A stretch of DNA of 64,000 bases from Dryocosmus kuriphilus (taxonomy: Eukaryota > Arthropoda > Insecta > Hymenoptera > Cynipidae), in NCBI GenBank assembly GCA_038277395.1, contig CM076196.1, forward strand, positions 88,725,786 through 88,789,785, given 5' to 3'. Of the stretch, positions 56,446 to 64,000 are shown piece after piece. Within the stretch, counting starts at the first letter, position 1. Each line of letters starts with the position of its first letter. The notes under the pieces were generated by a model. It searched no databases, had not been told where the DNA came from, and saw nothing but the letters and a program-made list of their open reading frames with translations. A program made the translations under genes and the position numbers.

Positions 56446-59400
56446 GTTCACATGACGTAGATGTAGCTGGCACGGCGAGGAGCAAGACTACTAACTAGCC
56501 TTTCCACCTGATCAATCATTACCCTTGATATTTTGGGTAGTTTGGCCAGCTCTCTTGCATACTCCCGGACAGTCTTCGCTTGTGGTATAGCTTACGTAGC
56601 TATAGTTATTTGCAATTTTAGTGCGTCAATGTCAAAATCGGTGGCGAGCATGCCTAATTTGGCCTGAATTTCACATACTGACAATTCTTCTGAATGGTTG
56701 AGAAGAAGCGATTCGATCTGGGCGAGGCGATTCATTCCAGGCTGCTCAAACCTTCTTTCAAACTCATTTTTGGACCAATCCAACACTAAAATGAATTTCT
56801 GGCGGAGACTGTTCTTAGGCGGCAGCTGCACAGCTGTGAAGTTCTGACACCGATCTGATCGAGGCGTTTTGAAGGAGCTCGAACACGAGGCATTGTAGGC
56901 ATAGTGAGTTCCATATTTTTGTCAGTATTAGCCTTTTCCGTAGCTGACCATATACGGTCAAAATCAGGTTTACCCATTGAGTTGTACACATTCCATAAAG
57001 TCCGTGCAGATTTCTGCGCGCCGGTAGCAGTATAATCAATACTCTGTAGGGCCTTAGCTAGTTGCTCCGCTGGCTCACAAATGGCAAGGGCAATATTCAG
57101 TGCAAGTAGAGTGGTAAATTTTTCCATTTTCCCTTGATAGCCGCGAAGAGTGGCTCTGCGTTCATCAGTAATGTTACATGACGAGTCATTGTCTAGCATT
57201 ATAGTAAGTGTTTCCTGAACTCGAACATAATTTTCTACAAAGCGCCTCATTGATTTGGCTCGGACGCACCATCTAGTAGGGCATAATGCAATTAACCGCT
57301 TTGGTTTTAGGGATGAATTATCACCTTCAGTGCAGGGCTCTAGGACTATGTCAGAGAATATAGTCTTCCGTTTGGACGACTCCAAGATAGCATTCGAAAC
57401 GTCTTTTACAAAGAAATAGAATTCGAAATAAGCTCACATTTTTTGGCGACTTCCTGAATGACTAAGTCGAGGGAGTGATTTGAGCAGTGCACAAATATTG
57501 ACTTCGGTTGATCATCTGATAAAAGTTTTTGCAATCCACGAAGGTGACCAGACATAGCTGCTGTGCCGTCAAAACAGTGGCCTCTAAAATTTTGAACTGG
57601 TAGTGAAGAACGCAGTAAGACATCGGTCACTGTTTTGTGAAGCGTTTTTGCAGTACCATCATCGACATTATACAAGCCCATGAATATTTCTTTAGGCTGC
57701 AAAGTTTCTAATTCTACGTGACGAAGGCAGATAGAAAACTGCTCATTGCCAATTCTATCATTGGTGCCATCGGCCATCAAGCCGAAAAAAACTGCTGTTT
57801 ATATCACGAATGAGTTTACGTTGCACTTGGTGTGCCATTATTTGAACCATTTCATCCTCAATATCATGACTAACCCACTTGTCTCGCCGTTTAATCCAGT
57901 TAGCTAAATCGGGGCAATCAAGAGCTCTTTCTTGCAAAAGATCCATCAAATTTCCCTTATCAGCAGTCGACCCTTGCAGTGCTTGACCAGAACGTGTGAG
58001 GTACCGAATGGAACTGATTATGGTGCGCATAGCAATACGTGCAGACTGCTGTTCTTGTTTCAGTTGTGTACTAAGGCGGCTTGCCACTGACTTTCTTTTC
58101 ATTACTTGACAAACATATTCGGCAGACACGCGATGGAAATGACTAGAGTCATGTATTTTCAGTTTCTCCAAAGTCTTTCGCCATTTCCGAACCCCCTCGC
58201 TGATAAATGCTTCTTCGTTACCCCGCGTGGTGCCAGGCCTGCCAAGACGACGGGCCTGGATGCAAGTGAAGCAGCGAACGCTATCTGTGGATTGATCGTA
58301 GTGCAGCCAGTTGAACTTAGAGAACCAATCCAGAACGCATGAGCGGCCGCTGTCGTTTTTAGGGAACTTAAAGCTTCGAGGTGGCACGAACTGTTCCACA
58401 GGCTTCGGTTCTACAGCTGCGGGTACCACTAAAAATATAATCCAAATTCATAAATTTACCTTGTTATTATATCTCAGGTAGGAAAAAACAATTAGATAAA
58501 GCTCGAGCCACGTCTGGCTCAAGCTTGGCAAATCACTTATGATTTTTACTTTATAATAGTACATTACGATACGTGTGACCGAAGTAGCCTATTATGGCAC
58601 GGCGTGATATTACCGCACGACCGTAAGCGAGTGCGATAATCACGCCGTGACACGATGGGATAGGTACTTAGGTCTCAAGTGTCATACAATATTTTATAGC
58701 ACTGACTAACTTAAATTCGCGCTTACGGTTCGTCTATCTGTGACTTAAAATAGGCTAGGACGGCACCGTGAAGTTAGGGCCCGAGCGCTAGCGAGGGCTC
58801 TAAGCACGATGCCGTAATCACCTGTTTAAGTCACAGATAGGCGTTACTTAAGCGCGCATTTAAGTCACGTTGTGCTATAAACATATATTTCCCTTCTATG
58901 CGATACAATAACATTCATCGTATTTTAGCACATGTATTTTTCTTTTTTCCGAAAAACTTTCTAGTAACCCCAACTCTCACACCCATGAAACTCCTTCCGG
59001 GTTGCAGAAAGGTTTACAAAGAGCCTGTTTACAATTTTAATCTTGGGCTTTCGAAACGAGATGGATAATATGGCGACAACACATTTCTAACCTATTTTTT
59101 TACACTTTCGCCAACAGCCTTAACACAAACGATTTTTTAATTAGTTTCCGGAGAAGAAATTTCATACGCGACGACGGATAATAAAAATAGCTAGATGTAC
59201 TCACGAAAGCAAGGCCTCTTTGACGACGGTTCCCCTTGCTCTAGGTCTGGGGGTTTATCCACACTAACACTTACTTCGTCCGATCCCGAATCGAGCACCC
59301 TTTTACCTTTTTTTTCCATACAGTCAATACAAACTTAATATCTGTTTTAACAAAGCAATAATTACAGCAAAAATATTTACCTTTAATTTGCTCGGAGTCT

Positions 59401-59465
59401 TTCCTTGTACGTTCAAAGAAACTTGTTATTTTCTTCATCTTGACACCGTACCCGGAGCCTAACAC
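56446..59465 (-). pseudogene. hAT transposase (TTF-type zinc finger, DUF4371-like), broken
   Basis: Probable exons are 59465-59391 (MKKITSFFERTRKD), about 59303-59211 (DSGSDEVSVSVDKPPDLEQG) and a main exon from 58428. The main exon starts with a TTF-type zinc finger (WLHYDQSTDSVRCFTC, GRPGTT, later HFHR), then helices, MADGTNDRIGNEQ, FDGTAAMSGHLRGLQ and FVHCSNHSLDLVIQ (DUF4371/hAT core), then CPTRWCVRAKSM. Frameshifts occur near 57772 in a T run, near 57406 and near 56815. A TAA interrupts the frame at 56592, beyond which coding-like sequence runs to YIYVM at 56446. Related to ZMYM1-like hAT proteins; the canonical hAT dimerisation block is not evident. Confidence 0.82.
58552..58885. repeat. 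Paired GC-rich palindromes in the hAT intron
   Basis: The first palindrome, 58598-58655, pairs CACGGCGTGAT with ATCACGCCGTG. The second, about 58692-58885, nests TATAGCAC/GTGCTATA, CTATCTGTGACTTAAA and its complement, GGCACCGTG/CACGATGCC and a core GAGCGCTAGCGAGGGCTC. They interrupt AT-rich DNA and may be inserted elements. Confidence 0.6.
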
Positions 59466-60599
59466 AACGCAAAAAATTCAACGTATGCTTGATTCACATT
59501 CCGTCTGTCAAAATAAACCGCGGTCCAAAATAATAAAATGGCCCACCGAGGCGGCGGATTAAAAAATCAAGACGATAAGAACAGGTGGTTACACATCTAA
59601 CACTGCGCAAACGCGATATTTTGTACAACGATATATCGATATATTTTTATCGATTTCTCATCACTCGTTCCAGCCAGTGTACATAAACTAAATTGCGCAA
59701 CAACGTAAAACTTATTATTTTCTTTTTTCAAAATCATAGTTAAAAACTAAATTATTATTTTACAAAGATATTATTGTTGTTACCGTAATAAAATTTATGT
59801 TAGGTTATGTAAATAAGTTGCAATGCGCATGCGTTGCGCGTGCGCTCTGCACGTTTTCATGAGACGTAATATACGTTATGCTCACGTAGAAAGCTTAGGA
59901 CGTAATATACGCAGTAGTAATATACGCGTTAAAAAACCACGTACATTACGTGACGTATTATATATTGCCAACCCTGCACCAGTGGTTCTCATACTAATAG
60001 CATTTTTCTATTTTTTTAATTTGAAAGAAAAAAGGCCTTTGTATAATAACAGCATAATGAACCTTACATTAACAGGAGACAAAACAGGGGGGGGCTAAGC
60101 CCCCCCTGTTTGGTTTGGGGGGGGGGGGGGGGGCTTTTAGCCCCACATGCCCCCTACTTCCGCGGCCGCTGTGAGCTACAACTGGTGATAAAAGTCAGTC
60201 AATAGAATAAACATCGAGTCCACCCCATTGATTCTTATCGTGCAACTCATAATATACAGGGTTGAAAATGATGTCACTTTACAGAAAATAAAAAAATATA
60301 CAATTAAAGACGTTCCGACCGCGGTCATCAAGTTTGGAGGTACTTCGTACAAAGTCAATATTGCTTATTTCACAAAGGCGGTGAAACAATAGAAAGTGGT
60401 CATTACGTTACTTTATTGAAAAATATGAAAGGATGGTTACAAATAGATGATAAAATTGTTGCCAAAAAACTGTGACCGAAAAATGCTAAAGAATCTTACG
60501 TGTTTATTTTACAAAGAAAATGAGCAAATAAATAATTAGCCTTTTTCAAAAAAATTTGCAGCGTCATTACTTTAATGATAAATTATTATAGCCTCATCC

Positions 60600-61195
60600 A
60601 AATCCTGCACATTCGTTTAGTTGAGAGGTGTCAGTGGGCAATACTTGGCAATTCCTATGTAATAAGTCGTTCGATGTACGAGTCCTTCCTGTAGTTTAGT
60701 TTTAGTCTTCCTGGACTAGGGAATTTAGAGTCACTGATCCTTTGCCCGCTTTTATAAACAACAACTTACATTATTGAATATCATTGAGAATAAAATGATA
60801 TGAATATATGGACGAATCTAAACATGGATCCAAAATATAATGATGAATTCTGGTGTCAAGCACAAATGAAATTAATAAGTTGAAGTGTTTTGATGCACTG
60901 ATTTTTTTAACGCATAAGTTCAAATGAAATTCATGTCATCATATTCAAGAGAGCAAGGGGTAGAAAGAGGTGGAGCTTTCCAAAAACGTCGAAAATGAAA
61001 AAAAATCAAACACAGTGTATATGTTCTTTTAAAACTTATAAAAGCGGGCGGGGGAGTGACCCGAAATTCCCTAGTCCAGGAAAACTTAAACTAAACTAGA
61101 GAAAGGACTCGTACATCGAACGACTTATTGCACAGGAATTACCAACTATTGCCCACTGACACCTCTCAACTAAGCGAATGCGCAAGATTTGTTTT
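60600..61195. mobile_element. Foldback element, ~160-bp inverted arms
   Basis: Arms 60612-60765 and 61045-61188 are near complements sharing TTAGTTGAGAGGTGTCAGTG, AATAAGTCGTTCGATGTACG and CCTGGACTAGGGAATTT. The 280-bp centre is AT-rich and non-coding. The class is not known. Confidence 0.6.
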
Positions 61196-61910
61196 TTTTT
61201 TTTGTTATGACTTTATACGAATATTATTTAGTGAAAAGCTATTCCATCGATTTTAATTATATTGATAATATACTGGCTAATGATATGCTCTTTTGATAAT
61301 CAGATGATTCAGTGTTATTCTATGATAATGAAGAGAGTTGGATTATCGGTTCCAATGACGCGTAGTTCCCAGATAGCACAGCTAACCGCAAATTGAGGTT
61401 AAGTTGGTGAGCAACTTTCCGTTAATCTACTGCCGCAATTGGACAATTACTTGACGGTAACAGTTGTAAATTCTAAAGTTGACGTAAAGTTGGCGAAAAA
61501 AGTTGATCACCAACTAGTTGAACTACAACTCTGGCTATCTTGGTTGGTATGTGAATGGTATGGTGGTTTTGGAGTGTTTGTAGGGAAATTGAAAACAAGA
61601 TCGGTAAAGGGATACAATAGAAATGGAAAGAAGGTAAGGGTAAACGTTGCAGTAAAATAATTGCGATTAAAAAGTGTCAAATAAAAGTGTAATATAGAAA
61701 AATTAGTAAAGTGAGGTTAGGTTTATGAAGTGGGGGATTTAGAGTAAAAAGGGGATAGTGCAAGGGGGCGGGATTAATAAAGGGGCTAATTGCAACCTGT
61801 GTAGAGAGGAGAAGAGGGTTATAGATAAAATATAAGGGAATTCATTTATTTATAGTAAAAAGGTTAAATTAGTTAGAGAAATAGAACAGAGTCACCATCT
61901 GTGAAGGTAG

Positions 61911-62242
61911 ATGCGAACGAGCGGGGGAACGGAGTTATCAACAGAGGAAAGTGAGCTATCGATGGTAGAGAAAACTGGAGGTGACTCCGAGGCAGAACTA
62001 AAGTTTTACACGCCCAAGCAGGAAAATAAAGTTACAGAGGTAAAAAAGAGGGGGAAAGGTAGAACGCCAGGAAAGAAACTCGGTTGGGGAAACGTGAGTA
62101 TATCAAGGGACAGGTTATACAGCGAAGGGGATTTGGATACGATTTCAGCGCTGAGCAAAAGAAAAAGAGATCTGAACGAAAGTTTGGATAAACTTTTTGT
62201 GGCCAGCCCGGTCAAGAAAAGCACGATGTTGTGGTCGCCAGT

Positions 62243-62279
<37 letters not shown>

Positions 62280-63238
62280 GAAGATCCAAGGGATCAGTCA
62301 AGGGAGGAAGAAGAAAAGGAGAGGAAAAAGGAACAACAGCAGGTAGAATTACTAGCGATGATTAAAGAAATGAGAGATGAATTAAGGGGGATCAAGGAGG
62401 GGCAAAAGAGAATGGACGTCATTGAAAGGGAAACGACAGAAGAAAATCAGTGGGTGGTATTAATTAGAGAAGAGTTGAAGAAAAGGGATGAAAAATGGTA
62501 AAAAGAGATAAAAAGGATTAAGGAAAGAACGGAGAACCTACAGAAAGAGAAGGAAGATATGAAAAAAGATAAATTAAAAAATGAGTAGAGAATAGCGGGG
62601 TTAGAAAAACAGATAGGAGAGTGGAAAGAAAGAATGATAGGAGAGGTTAGGCTAGAATTGGAGAAGGGGGGGGGCAAGAGGGGACTACTCTGCGAGACCA
62701 GGGCTGAAGAAAGAAGATTGAGATAATGGAAAAGAAAATAGAGTCTGCTCAAGTAGGGAGTTTAGAGAAAATAGTAAAGAAGGTGAGTGGGGTGGAAAGG
62801 GAATTTGAAAAAGGGGAAAGATGGTACAGAAGAAACAATCTCACAATTGTGGGCATAACGACACAGGAAGGAAAGGAAAAGGAAATAGTAGAGGAATTTC
62901 TAGAGAAGGAGTTCGGGTCAGGAGGGGGAATTAAGAAAGTGAGACGACAGGTTAGATTCAGTAAATGGGTATTAGTAGTGGAGATGAACTCATGGGAGGT
63001 GAAACAAAAAGTCACGAAGAACAAGAGTAGGCTAGGTTCAAGAAAAGTGTACCTGGATCATGATCTAATGTACAAAGAAAGAGAGGTATAAAGGAAAATA
63101 GGAGAGATAGCTAGAGAAGAAAGGGATAAAGGAAGGACAGCTGAGGTAGGGTATCAAAAAATCTGTATGCAAGGGGAGTGGCTTAAATGGAGTGAAGAGA
63201 ATGAAAGATTAGAGAATGCGGATAGGCGTTTTTTATAG
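61911..63238 (+). pseudogene. Non-LTR ORF1 (coiled coil plus RRM-like), broken
   Basis: The first open part (61911-62501) is highly charged and contains a poly-Gly tract encoded by a roughly 37-base G run, then an E/K/R-rich coiled coil (EEEEKERKKEQQQVELLA). Stops occur at 62499, 62586 and near 62720. From 62726 a second part reads ERWYRRNNLTIVGI, an RRM-like start as in non-LTR ORF1 proteins, then a basic segment ending YKEREV, a stop, and further in frame IGEIAREERDKG, VGYQKICMQGEWLKW. It would be a nucleic-acid chaperone if intact. Confidence 0.72.
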
Positions 63239-63329
63239 TAAGGAAGAGAGGAGGAGAAGAAAATGATAAAAGAAAGGGTAAAAGTAAGAAAAAGATAAGA
63301 AAGTACAAGAGGGGAAAGAAGGAGAAAAA

Positions 63330-63955
63330 CAGGTCAAGGTGGTATTTTGGAATATAGCAGGAATAATGAAAAAGGATAGAGAGTTCTGGAAATATATTGA
63401 AACAGTGATATAGTAGGGTTGACGGAAACGTGTGTAGAAGAAAAGGACTGGGAAAAGGCAAAAGGTATATTACCGGATGGATATAGATGGAAGCTACAAG
63501 GGGCTACAAGAAAAAAGGACAAGGGTAGAGCCGGTGGAGGAATTATAACTGGAATCAAGGAAAGCTTTGAAGAAAAGGAAGTAGAAAGAAATAGAGTGGA
63601 CGGTTTACAGGAAAGAAGGTTAAAAATAAAAGGAAGGTGGCATAGGATAGTGACAATTTATAACGGGAATAAAATGAAAAGAAAAAGAAAAGAATTAGAG
63701 AATTACATAGGAGAGGAAGAAGAAGAGATTTTAATAGTAGGGGGGGATTGGAATGCAAGAATAGGAAAGAAAGGAAGTTTTTACGCGGGTGGAGAGTATA
63801 ACGACAGAAGTACAAAAGACGATACGATTAATAAAGAGGAAAAGGAGCTTTTAGGTTTAGTGGAAAAAGGGGTTGGTTTCGCCAATGCAAATACAATAAT
63901 AGACGATGTTATAGTAAATACAGAGGGATGGGAAAATATTGGCCTTGGTACATAG
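63330..63955 (+). pseudogene. Non-LTR ORF2 APE endonuclease domain, broken
   Basis: VVFWNIAGI (catalytic Asn), DREFWKYIE, a frameshift or stop near 63412, GLTETCVEEKDW (catalytic Glu), GRAGGGIITGIKE, IVTIYNG and ILIVGGDWNARIG (Asp and Asn) follow the order of apurinic endonuclease-like domains. The DDVIVNTEGWE region leads toward the final SDH motif, but the frame closes at 63955 before it. The domain nicks target DNA for retrotransposition in intact relatives. Confidence 0.78.
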
Positions 63956-64000
63956 TATTGAAAGAGGTTGATAGGGAGCAAGTGAAAGTAAGAGTAGGGA

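Larger units (their letters stand above)
56226..60171 (-). mobile_element. hAT transposon, ZMYM1-like, decayed
   Basis: Termini CAGGGACCGCGGAAGTA (left) and, on the minus strand, CAGCGGCCGCGGAAGTA (right) are inverted repeats differing at two positions. They are flanked by TGAGTTAC (56218-56225) and TGAGCTAC (60172-60179), an 8-bp target duplication with one difference, as hAT elements make. Long G runs lie just inside both ends. The single transposase gene runs on the minus strand with 5' exons near 59.4 and 59.3 kb. GC-rich palindromes sit in its second intron. Confidence 0.88.
61680..64000 (+). mobile_element. APE-type non-LTR retrotransposon, 5' part, runs off the window
   Basis: A purine-rich, GC-richer segment with a 5' UTR-like start, ORF1 and the endonuclease part of ORF2, all on the plus strand and all interrupted. 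The RT domain would lie beyond 64000. The clade is not assigned. Confidence 0.78.

Noticed and set aside
56226..60171. Host ZMYM1 gene
   Set aside because: The coding region is bracketed by hAT-type inverted termini and an 8-bp target duplication and has several frameshifts, so it is a transposon relic.

Overview
This is a eukaryotic, strongly AT-rich nuclear window, almost certainly from an insect. The evidence is spliced host exons with GT-AG introns, mariner and hAT transposons, Penelope-like and non-LTR retroelements, and 5S- and tRNA-derived SINEs. The flavour of the non-LTR and mariner families suggests a hymenopteran, but that is only an inference. No prokaryotic operons, CRISPR arrays or viral genes were seen.

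The one confidently reconstructed host gene lies on the minus strand from about 30.1 kb down to 5.4 kb. It has eleven exons whose phases all join correctly, giving 1473 nt or 490 codons plus stop. It carries SEYxxxFxW repeats and a C-terminal block that resemble the centriole and microtubule protein MDM1. Its introns are packed with mobile DNA: a foldback element carrying a 31-bp minisatellite (6.0-7.2 kb), a TA-flanked MITE (7.7-8.4 kb), a Penelope-like element abutted by a broken mariner (12.8-16.4 kb), a DD41D mariner (17.4-19.7 kb), small foldback MITEs (20.9, 22.1, 23.2 kb), and a 2.1-kb foldback that has captured the 3' end of a KRBA2/Ginger-like integrase gene (24.3-26.4 kb).

Downstream of the gene, 0-5 kb holds degenerate repeats, a retroelement-like insert and a foldback with nested GC-rich hairpins. 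From 28 to 49.3 kb the dominant feature is a repeat family with at least five main copies plus a small tandem array. Each copy has a short subterminal inverted repeat ACATTCTCATC/GATGAGAATGT, a GAC/CGT microsatellite, about 150-bp internal tandem repeats, arrays of GCGC palindromes and a GCCCGC-loop-GCGGGC hairpin just outside one subterminal repeat, ending in a T run. This architecture matches the non-autonomous Helentron (HINE/DINE-like) class of rolling-circle elements and is the strongest candidate for an undescribed system here. One copy sits between an RNase H fragment and the C-terminal end of a non-LTR retrotransposon.

From 49.4 kb to the end come a second DD41D mariner with long TIRs (49.4-52.3 kb), a perfect 759-bp palindrome of Penelope-like terminal sequence with a probable 16-bp target duplication (53.6-54.4 kb), a 5S-derived SINE, a decayed ZMYM1-like hAT transposon with an 8-bp target duplication (56.2-60.2 kb), another foldback (60.6-61.2 kb) and the 5' half of a decayed APE-type non-LTR retrotransposon that runs off the window. 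Every transposase or RT reading frame seen is broken, so these copies are relics or non-autonomous. Intervals without a call are AT-rich DNA in which nothing could be supported.
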